DNA of 64,000 nt. Origin: Paenibacillus graminis (GTDB lineage Bacteria > Bacillota > Bacilli > Paenibacillales > Paenibacillaceae). The DNA lies in NCBI RefSeq assembly GCF_000758705.1, contig NZ_CP009287.1:5704001-5768000 (forward strand), given 5' to 3'. This document shows positions 44,535 through 55,125 of the stretch, piece by piece. The notes beneath the pieces were generated by a model. That model did no database searches. It saw only the letters and a list, made by a program, of their open reading frames with translations, and was not told the DNA's origin. A program made the position numbers and the translations under genes. Each line of letters starts with the position of its first letter. Within the stretch, counting starts at the first letter, position 1.

Positions 44535-45317
44535 TCACCCTTTACGGGAAAAAAATCCGAACAATCTATGAAGTTTGGTGTGAGATTGTAGATAATCCGC
44601 TCGAATGATGTCCTCATTGCCAATGATTTTTAGCGCATTTTGACGAAAAAAGTCAGTTGCTGTCGCTCCTAATTCTTTAGTCAAAACCCCGTAGGCCTCA
44701 CTCAGACCAAAAGGACGATGCTGATTGTCATGAGCGTCCGAGGCAATCACATGTACAGCATTCCTCCGGCACAGGTCCAGCGACAGCTTCTGCAGTTTGC
44801 TTCCGAATGTTCCGGCCAGGCTCTGGGCAGTAAGCTGGCCCAGTGCGCCAAGCTCTATTAATCTTGTTAATTTGGAAGGATCGGCAGCTACCTCGGCATT
44901 GCGCTCCGGATGGGCGATTACTGGCACGAAACCTTGAATCAGCAGTTCATGACAAGTCTCCTCCATCGTACGTGGCACCCGTGAAGAAGGCATTTCCAGC
45001 AAAATATACCGTGAACCTGCGAGCGTCAGAAGCTGGCCCTGCTCCAGATCATTCAGCAAATCACTATAGATGCGGATTTCCTGGCCGGGAAGCACCTGCA
45101 GCATAACACCGGCCTGCCGGAGTCTCTGATTCAGCTGTTCCACAGCTTGTCCTATATTCGGAGCGGGGTTCAAATATACTCCGTTGGCATGATGTGGCGT
45201 GGCGACAACAGTGGAAATTCCATCCTTCCCGGCAGCCTGCGCCATGGTAAGAGCCGCGTCCCAATCGGCAGCCCCGTCGTCCATGAAGGGTAGAATGTGA
45301 CTATGGATATCTATCAT
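44535..45317 (-). CDS. PHP-type tyrosine-protein phosphatase (YwqE/CpsB/CapC)
   Basis: I start at 45317 since homologues begin MIDIHSHILP; an in-frame ATG 24 nt upstream is possible. The roughly 260-residue PHP enzyme has the metal-binding HSHILPFMDDG, ATPHHANGVY, LPGQEIRIY, VIAHPERNAE and VIASDAHD motifs. It would dephosphorylate the BY-kinase encoded at 40795-41481 and thus reset polymer export. It is separated from the kinase operon by the SLH gene. Confidence 0.94.
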   Translation of the reverse strand: MIDIHSHILPFMDDGAADWDAALTMAQAAGKDGISTVVATPHHANGVYLNPAPNIGQAVEQLNQRLRQAGVMLQVLPGQEIRIYSDLLNDLEQGQLLTLAGSRYILLEMPSSRVPRTMEETCHELLIQGFVPVIAHPERNAEVAADPSKLTRLIELGALGQLTAQSLAGTFGSKLQKLSLDLCRRNAVHVIASDAHDNQHRPFGLSEAYGVLTKELGATATDFFRQNALKIIGNEDIIRADYLQSHTKLHRLFGFFSRKG

Positions 45318-45421
45318 AAGCTTTTTATCGGTCCCTCTCATACGTATATTTATAGATTTTCTAAAAAAAATACAACCATTTCGCTAGGAAATGATTGCTA
45401 AATTTTAAAATAGTATTTCCG

Positions 45422-46018
45422 CTAGGCTTCCAGCTCGAACAGCTTCCGGGTGATCCGGGCAAGATTCCTGTCAATCTCTTGAATCTCTTGATTCTCTTCA
45501 TTCCGGCATACCCGGTTACGCTGATCAAGCAGACGGTTAATGGTGATACGCAAGCTCTCAATCTCCTGCTCAACCGCATCGGACTTATAGAGACGCATCA
45601 TTTCTGCAAGCGAATGCTTGTGCTGATAGACCAGCTTGCAGCCCAGCGGCGTAACTTCAGAGATTCTGCGGACCGAGCCGTTCTCGTATACATACACCAT
45701 GGTAAAGCCTTGATATATTCGATTTACCGTTCCGGTTCCCTTGTAGGTGACGAACAGCTTGCGGATTGCGTTATTCAGATGCGGGTTCACAATTCGGCAG
45801 GACAAGGCGCATACGTAGATGCTGCCTCTTTGCTGGAAGGACAAATGGACCTCTTCGCCCCCGGCTTCCTCCAGGACGATTTCCTGTTCCCCGCCGCCCA
45901 GAATCTTCACCCGGTGGCTGATGAAGCAGGTATCGGCTGTAAGCAGAAACTGTTTCATTTGAAATTCCGTCATTTGCAAAGTCGCCTTCACATATTCTGT
46001 TGCCAATCTCTGAGCCAT
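45422..46018 (-). CDS. Conserved protein of unknown function downstream of engB
   Basis: The roughly 198-residue soluble protein has no signal peptide. The N-terminal part (AQRLATEYVKATLQMTEFQ) is helical. A beta-rich middle (GSIYVCALSCRIVNPHLNNA) follows, and the C-terminal 60 residues look coiled-coil (DAVEQEIESLRITINRLLDQ). I do not recognise a catalytic motif. It is on the same strand as engB, about 200 bp after it, and appears to mark the edge of the conserved block. ATG at 46018 is preferred, with AGGGATGG upstream; 46024 is possible. Confidence 0.7.
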   Translation of the reverse strand: MAQRLATEYVKATLQMTEFQMKQFLLTADTCFISHRVKILGGGEQEIVLEEAGGEEVHLSFQQRGSIYVCALSCRIVNPHLNNAIRKLFVTYKGTGTVNRIYQGFTMVYVYENGSVRRISEVTPLGCKLVYQHKHSLAEMMRLYKSDAVEQEIESLRITINRLLDQRNRVCRNEENQEIQEIDRNLARITRKLFELEA

Positions 46019-46226
46019 GACCATCCCTCAATTCTTTGTAACAGCCTTTAGCATGATTATACAATGAAGAGCAGCAGGTTTTCTCATCAGGGGGAACAGG
46101 ATATAGGCCGATAATTCATCTTATAACGGGAGAAAAGGATAAGAGCCACGGAATACATATGTATTCCTCATTATTCTGTGAGTAATACGCGCTGATCCTA
46201 TGGAATAGGCATCACAGAGTTACCAT

Positions 46227-46892
46227 TCAAGCTTCGGAAGGTTCTTCCGGCTGTACTTCATTTCCAGCATCTTCAATCTCCGGATCTATGATCGGCTCCT
46301 CTTCGGATGCCTGATTATACCGCTCAATCAGCTCCCATAATTCATCTCTGCCGAGACCGATCTCCGAGGAAAAAGAAATAAAGTTATCGCCCGGCAGCAC
46401 GCCCAGTTCCTGCTTCATAATCTTGATATGCTTCGGCCAGCGGGTTTTGGGAATCTTGTCCGCTTTGGTAGCCACAACGCACAGGGGGAGATCGTAATGC
46501 TTCAGCCAGTCAAACATCATCTTGTCATTGCCCGTAGGCGGGTGGCGGAGATCCACAATGAGCAGAACCAGCTTCAGAGTGTCGCGCTCGGCCAGATATT
46601 TCTCGACCATTTTGCCCCAGGAGGCGCGCTGGGTTTTGGATACCTTTGCATAGCCATAGCCGGGGAAGTCGACAAAATACATACTTTCGTTGACCCGGTA
46701 ATAGTTCATATGCTGCGTCTTGCCCGGTGTAGAACTGGTGCGGGCCAGATTCTTGCGGTTAATCATCCGGTTGATCAGAGAAGATTTCCCGACGTTGGAG
46801 CGCCCTGCCAGAGCAATCTCCGGCAAGGCGTCAACAGGGTATTGATCAGGGCCAACGGCGCTGATGATAAATTCGGCGTTGTTAACTTTCAT
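46227..46892 (-). CDS. engB: Ribosome biogenesis GTPase EngB (YsxC/YihA)
   Basis: The 221-residue protein carries G1 [15 protein letters not shown]3 [11 protein letters not shown] and G4 VATKADKIP, as in EngB, which acts in large-subunit assembly. Its start is 12 nt after lonA, the same coupling known in Bacillus. The last 25 residues are acidic and variable. In B. subtilis the haem gene hemA lies close downstream of this gene; here hemA is about 40 kb away on the same strand. Confidence 0.95.
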   Translation of the reverse strand: MKVNNAEFIISAVGPDQYPVDALPEIALAGRSNVGKSSLINRMINRKNLARTSSTPGKTQHMNYYRVNESMYFVDFPGYGYAKVSKTQRASWGKMVEKYLAERDTLKLVLLIVDLRHPPTGNDKMMFDWLKHYDLPLCVVATKADKIPKTRWPKHIKIMKQELGVLPGDNFISFSSEIGLGRDELWELIERYNQASEEEPIIDPEIEDAGNEVQPEEPSEA

Positions 46893-46904
46893 AGGACTTC
46901 CTTT

Positions 46905-49268
46905 CTAATGCACACTACTCGGCGCTTCACTGCTGATTTCATTATGATGTTCGACCAGCGCATGCTTCAGCACCTGATCCATATGGGAAACCGGCACGAA
47001 CTCCACATCGCTGCGGACGCTCTCCGGGATATCCTTCAAGTCGCGCTCGTTGTCCTTGGGCAGCAGGATTTTTTTGTATCCGGCCCGGTGGGCGGCAAGC
47101 GACTTCTCCTTCAGACCGCCAATCGGCAGGACCCGGCCGCGCAGCGTAATCTCGCCGGTCATCGCCACATCCTTCGAAACATAACGTTTCGTCAGTGCGG
47201 AGATCAGCGCGGTAGCAATCGTAATCCCTGCAGACGGACCGTCCTTGGGTATTGCGCCTTCGGGGATGTGGATGTGAATATCGTTCTTTTCATGGAAATC
47301 GGGTGCCAGCCCCAGCTCCTCAGCCTTCGAACGGGTGTAACTGAAGGCGGCCTGTGCCGATTCCTTCATCACATCGCCCAGTTGCCCCGTCAGGGTCAGC
47401 TTGCCGGTTCCCTGGACCACCGTCACTTCGATGAGCAGCGTATCGCCGCCAACTTCCGTCCAGGCCAGTCCGGTAACTGTGCCAATCTGATCTTCAAGCT
47501 CCGCCATTCCGTAGCGGTACTTCGAAGCCCCCAGGTAATCCTTGATCTCAGCGGGAAGGATGCTTACCTGCTCCTTTTCGCCCGATACAATAATCTTTGC
47601 GGCCTTGCGGCAGAGCGCCGCGATCTGCTGCTCCAGATTGCGCACTCCGGATTCCCGGGTATACTCGCGGACAATTTTGAGCAGGGTATCGTCCTCAATG
47701 GACAGCTGCCCCTCCTCCAGCCCGTGGTTCTGGCGCTGCTTCGGCAGCAGGTAGCGGCTGGCAATCTGCAGCTTCTCCAGCTCCGTATAGCCGGGAATGA
47801 ACAGCATCTCCATCCGGTCCAGCAGCGGACGCGGAATATTATGCACGGTATTGGCCGTCGTCACGAACATGACGTTCGAGAGGTCAAACGGCAGCTCAAC
47901 GAAATGGTCGCTGAACGTGTTGTTCTGTTCGGGGTCGAGCACTTCCAGCAGCGCAGCCGACGGGTCGCCGCGGAAATCCGCCGCCATCTTGTCGATCTCA
48001 TCCAGCAGGAACACGGGATTGATGCTGCCTGCAGTCTTCATGCCCTGAATAATCCGGCCCGGCATAGCACCGACATAGGTGCGGCGGTGGCCGCGGATTT
48101 CGGCTTCGTCACGCACGCCGCCCAGCGAGATGCGCACGAACTTGCGGTTCAGCGAACGGGCGATAGAGCGCGCGAGCGAGGTTTTGCCGACACCCGGAGG
48201 GCCTACCAGACAGAGAATCGGCCCCTTCAGCTTCTTGACCAGCTTCTGCACCGCAAGATACTCCAGCACACGTTCCTTCGGCTTCTCCAGACCATAATGA
48301 TCCGCATCCAGCACCTGCTCCGCCTTCAGGATATCAAGATCATCTTCGGTAGATTCGCTCCACGGCAAGCTCAGCAGCATATCGACATAATTGCGGATCA
48401 CCCCGCCCTCAGCCGAGCTTGCCGGCATTTTTTCGAGCCGGTCGATCTCTTTCTCAATCTTTTCCTTTACGCGTTCAGGCAGTTCCTTCTCTTCCATCAG
48501 ACTGCGCAGCTCATCGGCTTCGCCGGCCCGGCCTTCCTTGTCGCCAAGCTCCTTCTGGATTGCTTTCATTTGCTCGCGGAGATAATACTCTTTCTGCGTC
48601 TTCTCCATCTGCTTTTTCACCCGCTGGTTGATCTTGCGTTCGAGTTCCAGCACCTCACGCTCATTGTTGAGGATATCCAGCAGCTTCTCCAGACGTTTGC
48701 TGACATCGATGGTTTCCAGGATCTCCTGCTTATCCTTGATCTTCAGCGCCAAATGGCTCGTGATGACGTCGGCCAGCCGCCCCGGCTCTTCGATATCGGA
48801 TACGGCGGCGAGCGTCTCGGGAGTGACTTTTTTGGAAAGGGTAATGTAATGTTCGAACTGGCTCAGTACGGTGCGCATCAAGGCATCGCTCTGCTGGTCC
48901 ACATCCTCTTCCTCAGGCAGCACACGCGCCATCACCTCGTAATAATCCTCGTTGTCCGTATAGTTAATAATTTCGGCCCGTTCCACGCCCTCCACAAGCA
49001 CACGGATCGTGCCGTTGGGAAGCTTGAGCATCTGCCGCACATTGGCGACCGTGCCGACCCGAAAAATATCTTCTTGTCCCGGCTCCTCAATATTCACTTC
49101 CGACTGGGAGCAGAGGAGAATCAGGTTATCTTCAACCATAGCTTTTTCCAGCGCCCGAACTGACTTCTCGCGTCCCACATCCAGGTGAAGAACCATGCTG
49201 GGATATACAAGAAGACCTCTAAGCGGCAATAAAGGAAAACGACGACCTTTGGATTTGCTTTGTATCAT
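46905..49268 (-). CDS. lonA: ATP-dependent protease LonA
   Basis: ATG at 49268 is chosen since GGGAGGTG is 8 nt upstream; a longer frame begins 27 nt earlier. The 787-residue protein has the N-terminal substrate domain ([20 protein letters not shown]) and an AAA+ module with Walker [16 protein letters not shown] (about residue 350). Its Ser-Lys protease domain has [20 protein letters not shown], with catalytic Ser near residue 674. It degrades misfolded and regulatory proteins in the cytosol. EngB follows by 12 nt. Confidence 0.96.
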   Translation of the reverse strand: MIQSKSKGRRFPLLPLRGLLVYPSMVLHLDVGREKSVRALEKAMVEDNLILLCSQSEVNIEEPGQEDIFRVGTVANVRQMLKLPNGTIRVLVEGVERAEIINYTDNEDYYEVMARVLPEEEDVDQQSDALMRTVLSQFEHYITLSKKVTPETLAAVSDIEEPGRLADVITSHLALKIKDKQEILETIDVSKRLEKLLDILNNEREVLELERKINQRVKKQMEKTQKEYYLREQMKAIQKELGDKEGRAGEADELRSLMEEKELPERVKEKIEKEIDRLEKMPASSAEGGVIRNYVDMLLSLPWSESTEDDLDILKAEQVLDADHYGLEKPKERVLEYLAVQKLVKKLKGPILCLVGPPGVGKTSLARSIARSLNRKFVRISLGGVRDEAEIRGHRRTYVGAMPGRIIQGMKTAGSINPVFLLDEIDKMAADFRGDPSAALLEVLDPEQNNTFSDHFVELPFDLSNVMFVTTANTVHNIPRPLLDRMEMLFIPGYTELEKLQIASRYLLPKQRQNHGLEEGQLSIEDDTLLKIVREYTRESGVRNLEQQIAALCRKAAKIIVSGEKEQVSILPAEIKDYLGASKYRYGMAELEDQIGTVTGLAWTEVGGDTLLIEVTVVQGTGKLTLTGQLGDVMKESAQAAFSYTRSKAEELGLAPDFHEKNDIHIHIPEGAIPKDGPSAGITIATALISALTKRYVSKDVAMTGEITLRGRVLPIGGLKEKSLAAHRAGYKKILLPKDNERDLKDIPESVRSDVEFVPVSHMDQVLKHALVEHHNEISSEAPSSVH

Positions 49269-49582
49269 CGCTTTCGCACCTCCCATGGTTCTCAAGTAGT
49301 GTCATATGCTTCATTCTAACAAAAGCGGCCCCAAAACACCAACAAGCCGAGCCTTCCTGCAGCTTCCAGTTCATATATTCCGCTCTGCCAGACCTGATTT
49401 ATTATTCGCTGCTTATTCCCGGAATATGTCCGCACGGTCCCAATCAAGCAGAAACGGCTTTGCCGTCCTTAAAAAGCGTATACTTCCGAAGCAGCGATTC
49501 CCGTATCGCTTTCAGGTATCCGTTTCAGCAAGAAATAGAAGGATGATTAACGGGCGCGAGACATATAAATGCTTATATTTGC

Positions 49583-49629
49583 AAAAAACAGGCTTCCGTT
49601 ACACAACCGGATTGTGTGTCGGAAGCCTG
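49583..49629 (-). terminator. Terminator of lonB
   Basis: CAGGCTTCCG (49589-49598) pairs with CGGAAGCCTG (49620-49629). On the minus strand TTTTTT follows. It lies about 80 bp after the lonB stop. The 310 bp between it and lonA hold no gene and should carry the lonA promoter. Confidence 0.88.
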
Positions 49630-49709
49630 CTGGGTATACAGCTGTGATCCCAGAGTGAAACCTGGTACAGCACTGGAACAGCAGATTGCCAAGTGCCTTC
49701 AAGCTTGAA

Positions 49710-51419
49710 TTATCCCTTCGCGCTGTCGCCGCTCGCGTCCGCCTTCAGCAGCGAAGGAGCTGCCGAGAAGGTCTCACCGGATACGGCCGGCAGACGCACA
49801 TCCGCAGTTTCAGCTCCGAACAGATGACGGAACACTTCCTCAACCGTCTCCATCGGAATCACCCGCAGCGGGGCAAGATCGGCGAACAGCGACTGCCAGT
49901 TCTCTTTGGGGATCAGTACAGTGGTGGCCCCTGCCTGGAAGGCTGCCTCCACCTTGGCAATTACGCCGCCTACCGGCTTCACCCGGCCGTGAATGCCGAT
50001 CTCACCGGTAATCGCTACGGTGTTATCTACCGGCAGATGCCGGATGGCAGAGACAATGGCCACGGCCATGGCGACCCCGGCGGAAGGGCCGTCTATCGGC
50101 GTTCCCCCAGGGAAATTCACATGCAAATCATAACGGTCCGGCTCCAGATTCATGGTCCGGAGGACCGTCAGCACATTTTCGAGCGAGCCTTTGGCCATGC
50201 TCTTGCGCCGGATCGTCCGGGAGCCGCCTTGGGTCTCTTCTTCGTCTACCACTCCGGTCACATTAAGCCTACCCTGGCCGCTTTTGGCGGGTGCAGCTGA
50301 AACCTCAATTTCAAGCAGCGTACCCATGCCCGGACCATATACGGCAAGTCCATTGACCAGGCCGATCTGCGGTGAAGACGGAATCTTGCGTTCAGTACGC
50401 ATGGGCAGCTGGCTGCTGCTGGCTACCCACTCGACTTCGGCTGCACTCAGGGTATCCCGTCCTTCAGTTAAGGCAAGTCCTGCCGCTAATTGGATCATGT
50501 TGACCGCCTCGCGGCCATTGGTCGCGTATTGCTGCACCACTTCAATGGCTTCGGGACTGGGCTTCAGCCCGATCTTCTGGACCGCATCGCGTCCGATGAC
50601 GGCAATCTCCTCCGGCAGCAGCGGCCGGAAATAGATTTCCATGCAGCGGGAACGCAGCGCCGGTGAGATTTCTTCCGGCGAACGCGTGGTGGCACCCACC
50701 AGCCGGAAATCGGCCGGCAGGCCATTTTGAAAAATATCATGGATATATGCAGGGGTATTGCTGTCCTCGGAGTTGTAATACGCACTCTCCAGCAGCACCT
50801 TTCGGTCCTCCAGCACCTTCAGCAGCTTGTTCATCTGAATCGGATGCAGCTCCCCAATCTCGTCCAGAAAGAGGATGCCGCCATGCGCCTTGGTAACGGC
50901 CCCTGGCTTCGGCTGCGGCACACCTGCCACGCCCATAGCCCCTGCTCCCTGGTAGATCGGATCATGTACGGAGCCAATCAGCGGATCGGCAATGCCGCGT
51001 TCGTCAAAACGGGCAGTGGTGGCGTCAATCTCCGTGAACTTGGCATCGCTTTTGAAGGGAGAAAGCGCGTTTCTTTTGGCTTCCTCCATGACCACCCGCG
51101 CAGCCGCCGTTTTGCCGACGCCGGGCGGCCCGTAAATAATGACATGCTGCGGGTTGGCACTGCACAGTGCCGCCTTCAGGGCGCGCAGCCCGTCCTTCTG
51201 CCCCACGATATCTCCAATGGAGGCCGGACGCGTCTTCTCAGACAGCGGCTTGGTCAGTGAGATCATCCGCATTTTGCGCAGCTTGTCCAGCTCCTTGCGC
51301 GATTCCCGGTCCACCGCCGTCTTATTGGTCTTCTGTCCCCGCAGCAGATTCCAAAAATAAACGCCGATGACCAGCGCGAAAAAGAGCTGCACAATCATCA
51401 GCAATATACTTAATTCCAT
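49710..51419 (-). CDS. lonB: Membrane-associated ATP-dependent protease LonB
   Basis: The 569-residue protein has an N-terminal membrane segment (LLMIVQLFFALVIGVYFWNLL), unlike LonA. It has the AAA+ Walker [16 protein letters not shown] (about residue 93), Walker B GGILFLDEIGEL, and a protease domain with PIDGPSAGVAMAVAI. In Bacillus, LonB works in the forespore, which fits a sporulating host, though its expression is not visible here. It is separated from ispG by a terminator. Confidence 0.93.
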   Translation of the reverse strand: MELSILLMIVQLFFALVIGVYFWNLLRGQKTNKTAVDRESRKELDKLRKMRMISLTKPLSEKTRPASIGDIVGQKDGLRALKAALCSANPQHVIIYGPPGVGKTAAARVVMEEAKRNALSPFKSDAKFTEIDATTARFDERGIADPLIGSVHDPIYQGAGAMGVAGVPQPKPGAVTKAHGGILFLDEIGELHPIQMNKLLKVLEDRKVLLESAYYNSEDSNTPAYIHDIFQNGLPADFRLVGATTRSPEEISPALRSRCMEIYFRPLLPEEIAVIGRDAVQKIGLKPSPEAIEVVQQYATNGREAVNMIQLAAGLALTEGRDTLSAAEVEWVASSSQLPMRTERKIPSSPQIGLVNGLAVYGPGMGTLLEIEVSAAPAKSGQGRLNVTGVVDEEETQGGSRTIRRKSMAKGSLENVLTVLRTMNLEPDRYDLHVNFPGGTPIDGPSAGVAMAVAIVSAIRHLPVDNTVAITGEIGIHGRVKPVGGVIAKVEAAFQAGATTVLIPKENWQSLFADLAPLRVIPMETVEEVFRHLFGAETADVRLPAVSGETFSAAPSLLKADASGDSAKG

Positions 51420-51611
51420 AGGTCATCCTCCTGTTCGCTTCAGTCTACCTGTCCTGTATTTGGCTACTACTAGGTAGTATAGCCTTTTCGGTCATTCGTA
51501 AACGCCTGCATACAGAATTATGCATGCGGAAATACTTAGCACACAGGAGATCATAGTTATGACTGAACTGAATCAGGCGGAGACACCACCAATGGGGCTG
51601 CCGGCGGATGA

Positions 51612-51664
51612 TAAAATAAAACGCCCCGCTACCCTGCCGGTTATCCGGTGCGGGACGGGACGTT
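51612..51664 (-). terminator. Terminator of ispG
   Basis: AACGCCCCGC (51620-51629) pairs with the region GCGGGACGGGACGTT (51650-51664) around an inner CCGG-TTAT-CCGG stem. On the minus strand TTTTATTTTAT follows. Confidence 0.8.
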
Positions 51665-51723
51665 GCACTAATAATCTTATAATAAGTTAAAAAATAAGTC
51701 CGGTTCTGCTTGACTCTCAGGAA

Positions 51724-52863
51724 TTATTGCTCTGTGTTGCCTAACTGAACCGCCGGTGCCAGTCCTGCATGCTTGCGGCCCGGAATTTCGCCGGTTGCTT
51801 CAAAATGAACAACGATCGCGTCAATCTCTTTCTTCAGCTCGGAGACGAGTTCCGCTTCAGGAACCTTGCGGATCATCTGTCCGTAACGGAATAGCAGACC
51901 TTCCCCGCGCGCACCGGCAATCCCAATATCGGCTTCCCGCGCTTCCCCCGGACCATTGACGGCACAACCCAGCACAGATACCTTAATCGGCACCTTCAGC
52001 TTGGAGATGTACTCTTCCACTTCATTGGCAATAGAGAAGAGGTCAATGTCCAGCCGGCCACAGGTCGGGCAGGAAATGAGCGTAGGAGCGTTAGAGATCA
52101 GACCGAAGGTCTTCAGCAGCTCGCGGGCCACCTTTACCTCTTCCACCGGATCAGCGCTGAGCGAGATCCGCACGGTACTGCCGATGCCCATCGAGAGCAG
52201 CGCACCGATCCCGGCCGAGCTCTTCACCGTACCGGCAAACAGCGTGCCGGATTCGGTAATCCCCAGGTGCAGCGGGTAGGGAATCACTTCTGCAGCCTTG
52301 CGGTAGGCTTCGATGGCCATAGGGACATCAGAGGCTTTGAGGGATACGATGATATCATGGAAATCGAGTTCTTCCAGAATTCCGATATGGTACAGAGCAC
52401 TCTCTACCATGGCTTCCGGGGTCGGATAGCCGTATTTCTCCAGGAGATGGTTCTCGAGAGAACCCGCATTGACGCCGATACGGATTGGAATGCCTTTATC
52501 CTTGCAGGCTTTGACGACAGCTTCGACTTTGTCCCGGCGTCCAATGTTACCCGGATTGATGCGCACCTTGTCGATGCCGTTCTCTATCGCCAGCAAAGCC
52601 AGCTTATAATTAAAATGAATATCCGCCACCAGCGGAATATGAATCCGCGCCTTAATCTCCTTAATTGCAGCTGCCGCTTCTTCATTGTTGACCGTCACGC
52701 GCACAAGCTGACAGCCCGCTTCCTCCAGCCGCAGGATCTCGGCTACCGTTGCTTCGACATCAGCTGTTTTGGTTGTACACATGCTTTGAATAGCAACCTC
52801 GTTGTTTCCACCAATAATAACCCCGCCAACATTGACGGGACGGGTCTGGTGTCTCAAGAACAT
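51724..52863 (-). CDS. ispG: 4-hydroxy-3-methylbut-2-enyl diphosphate synthase (flavodoxin-type IspG)
   Basis: The roughly 379-residue enzyme of the MEP isoprenoid pathway binds a [4Fe-4S] cluster via the cysteines in [14 protein letters not shown] and [19 protein letters not shown]. The N-terminal [18 protein letters not shown] and [11 protein letters not shown] motifs are typical. ATG at 52863 has GGGGGAG 6 nt upstream; an in-frame TTG at 52887 is the alternative. It sits between clpX and lonB, where Bacillus has no such gene, so it is an insertion into the proteostasis block. Confidence 0.95.
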   Translation of the reverse strand: MFLRHQTRPVNVGGVIIGGNNEVAIQSMCTTKTADVEATVAEILRLEEAGCQLVRVTVNNEEAAAAIKEIKARIHIPLVADIHFNYKLALLAIENGIDKVRINPGNIGRRDKVEAVVKACKDKGIPIRIGVNAGSLENHLLEKYGYPTPEAMVESALYHIGILEELDFHDIIVSLKASDVPMAIEAYRKAAEVIPYPLHLGITESGTLFAGTVKSSAGIGALLSMGIGSTVRISLSADPVEEVKVARELLKTFGLISNAPTLISCPTCGRLDIDLFSIANEVEEYISKLKVPIKVSVLGCAVNGPGEAREADIGIAGARGEGLLFRYGQMIRKVPEAELVSELKKEIDAIVVHFEATGEIPGRKHAGLAPAVQLGNTEQ

Positions 52864-52975
52864 GGTTTTCTCCCCCATAACGATCAAAGCTCCACCCTCC
52901 CCGCGCCGTACAGGCGGTTGTAAGGTGGAGACAATGACATGTATTGTTAATGCTGTATGGTTAAGGAAAAGGCCC

Positions 52976-54232
52976 TTAGGCGCTTTCCTCTTTTTTCTTG
53001 TCTTTCTTCAGACTCAGCTCAGGCAGGGACTTCTCCTGTACCACCTGCTCCGTAATGACACAGTCTTTGATGTCATCGCGTGAAGGCACCTCATACATTA
53101 CATCGAGCATAATGCTCTCAATAATGGCCCGCAAGCCACGGGCACCCGTGTTGCGTTTGATGGCTTCCTTGGCAATGGCCTCAAGAGCGAGCGGCTCGAA
53201 CTTCAGCGCAACATTATCCATTTCCAGCAGCTTGATATACTGCTTGGTGAGTGCATTCTTCGGTTCGGACAGAATCCGGACCAGCGTATTCTCATCAAGC
53301 GGCTCCAGTGTCGAGATGACCGGCAAGCGGCCGACAAATTCGGGGATCAGACCGAACTTGAGCAGATCTTCCGGCAATACCATGGACAGATATTCTCCAG
53401 TCTTCAGATCCTTCTGTCCTTCTACTGCCGCGTTGAAACCGATGACTTTTTTGCCGATACGGCGTTTGATCATTTGCTCCAGGCCGTCAAAGGCCCCGCC
53501 GACAATAAACAGAATATTCGTGGTGTCGATCTGAATGAATTCCTGATGCGGATGCTTGCGTCCGCCTTGCGGAGGTACAGAAGCTACAGTGCCTTCAAGA
53601 ATCTTCAGCAGAGCCTGCTGTACACCTTCACCGGAAACGTCACGCGTAATGGACGGATTCTCGGATTTGCGGGCCACTTTGTCAATTTCATCAATATAGA
53701 TAATGCCGCGTTCTGCTTTTTCCACATCATAATCGGCAGCCTGAATCAGCTTCAGCAGGATGTTCTCGACATCCTCACCGACATAACCCGCTTCCGTAAG
53801 GGAAGTGGCATCTGCGATGGCAAAAGGAACGTTAATAATCTTCGCCATGGTCTGCGCCAAGAGTGTTTTACCGGAGCCGGTTGGACCAAGAAGCAGGATG
53901 TTGCTCTTCGTCAGCTCAACGTCTTCGATCTTGCTCTGGCTGTTGACACGTTTGTAGTGATTATATACGGCTACGGAAAGCGATTTCTTCGCTTGCTCCT
54001 GGCCGATGACATATTGATCAAGAATGTCACGGATTTCCTTCGGCTTCGGAATATCCTTCAGATCCAGCTCTTCCTCATGGCCGAGCTCCTCTTCAACGAT
54101 TTCCGTGCACAGCTCGATGCATTCATCACATATATAAACGCCCGGTCCTGCTACAAGCTTGCGAACCTGCTCTTGGGATTTGCCGCAAAAAGAACATTTC
54201 AATTGCCCTTTTTCATCATTAAATTTAAACAT
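52976..54232 (-). CDS. clpX: ATP-dependent Clp protease ATP-binding subunit ClpX
   Basis: The 418-residue AAA+ unfoldase has the N-terminal zinc-binding domain (KCSFCGKSQ...[10 protein letters not shown]), Walker [36 protein letters not shown], and the sensor/arginine region in [14 protein letters not shown]. It feeds substrates to ClpP. It is separated from clpP by only 12 nt, so the two are one unit and probably share a promoter upstream of clpP. In B. subtilis clpX follows tig and clpP lies elsewhere; here clpP is joined on. Confidence 0.97.
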   Translation of the reverse strand: MFKFNDEKGQLKCSFCGKSQEQVRKLVAGPGVYICDECIELCTEIVEEELGHEEELDLKDIPKPKEIRDILDQYVIGQEQAKKSLSVAVYNHYKRVNSQSKIEDVELTKSNILLLGPTGSGKTLLAQTMAKIINVPFAIADATSLTEAGYVGEDVENILLKLIQAADYDVEKAERGIIYIDEIDKVARKSENPSITRDVSGEGVQQALLKILEGTVASVPPQGGRKHPHQEFIQIDTTNILFIVGGAFDGLEQMIKRRIGKKVIGFNAAVEGQKDLKTGEYLSMVLPEDLLKFGLIPEFVGRLPVISTLEPLDENTLVRILSEPKNALTKQYIKLLEMDNVALKFEPLALEAIAKEAIKRNTGARGLRAIIESIMLDVMYEVPSRDDIKDCVITEQVVQEKSLPELSLKKDKKKEESA

Positions 54233-54244
54233 CTTACCACCCCT

Positions 54245-54835
54245 TTAAGATTTGATCGGTGAAGAGAGCACCTGGTCAATCAGCCCGTATTCCTTCGCTT
54301 CTTCCGCGCTCATGAAGTTATCGCGGTCTGTGTCCCGTTCGATTTTTTCAAGGGGCTGACCTGTGCGATCTACATATATTTGATTCAGCTTCTGTCTCGT
54401 CTTCAGAATCCAGTCGGTATGAATCCAGATATCGGATGCCTGCCCCTGAACACCGCCGAGCGGCTGGTGAATCATCACTTCGCTGTTGGTCAGCGCGTAT
54501 CTTTTGCCTGGAGCCCCTGCCGTAAGCAGCAGCGATCCCATACTTGCCGCCATGCCCACGCAGATTGTCGAGACATCCGGTTTGATGTATTGCATCGTAT
54601 CATATATACCCATGCCGGCTGTCACAGAACCACCGGGCGAGTTGAGGTACAGGTGAATGTCTTTTTCGGGGTCATCTGCTGCCAGGAACAGCAATTGGGC
54701 AATGACCAGATTGGCGACATCATCGTCAATCGCACTGCTTAGGAAGATGATGCGATCCTTGAGCAATCTGGAATAGATATCGTATGACCGTTCTCCCCGA
54801 CTTGTTGATTCTACAACCATTGGTACCAGACTCAT
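54245..54835 (-). CDS. clpP: ATP-dependent Clp protease proteolytic subunit
   Basis: The 196-residue serine protease shows the catalytic triad Ser98 ([11 protein letters not shown]), His123 (MIHQPLGG) and Asp172 (TDRDNFMS), and the [13 protein letters not shown] substrate-binding stretch. Length and sequence are those of a housekeeping ClpP. It is coupled to clpX. A promoter candidate is seen 100 nt upstream; I found no CtsR-type repeat there. Confidence 0.97.
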   Translation of the reverse strand: MSLVPMVVESTSRGERSYDIYSRLLKDRIIFLSSAIDDDVANLVIAQLLFLAADDPEKDIHLYLNSPGGSVTAGMGIYDTMQYIKPDVSTICVGMAASMGSLLLTAGAPGKRYALTNSEVMIHQPLGGVQGQASDIWIHTDWILKTRQKLNQIYVDRTGQPLEKIERDTDRDNFMSAEEAKEYGLIDQVLSSPIKS

Positions 54836-54937
54836 GCCACCAACCTCTTTTCTCTGTACAGATTAGTCTTTCCGTTTCAGAAATATTTTAACACGTTCAA
54901 TGCGCGATGTCATTTTTTCACTTCTGCATCATATCGC

Positions 54938-54967
54938 ATTATACATGTGCCTGCCATTATAGCGCAA
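54938..54967 (-). promoter_or_regulatory. Candidate promoter of clpP-clpX
   Basis: On the minus strand TTGCGC (54967-54962), an 18-nt spacer and TATAAT (54943-54938) lie about 100 nt upstream of clpP. Confidence 0.45.
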
Positions 54968-55027
54968 ATCCCATGATAATGCCAATCACTCCGGCTGTGA
55001 CTATGTATCATAATATTTCTCCGTTGA

Positions 55028-55064
55028 TAAAAAATAAGGCACGTAAAGAAATTACGTGCCTTAT
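55028..55064 (-). terminator. Terminator of tig
   Basis: ATAAGGCACGTAA (55034-55046) pairs perfectly with TTACGTGCCTTAT (55052-55064), and on the minus strand TTTTTTATC follows. Confidence 0.92.
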
Positions 55065-55125
55065 CTATGTTTATGGAGGCCGCCTTGCCCGGCCGTTCTA
55101 GATGGAGTCCAGCCTCCGAAAAGGA

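Noticed and set aside
46428..49163. 911-codon open frame on the plus strand
   Set aside because: It is antisense to lonA, has no ribosome binding site and is rich in His/Arg/Leu as expected of the complement of a GC-rich gene.
51559..51690. 43-codon plus-strand frame with AGGAG upstream
   Set aside because: Its second half is the ispG terminator read backwards and the product has no recognisable pattern. It was left out as unproven.
54836..55027. CtsR operator upstream of clpP
   Set aside because: No GGTCAAA-type heptad repeat is present. Only a plain sigma-A-like promoter candidate was found.
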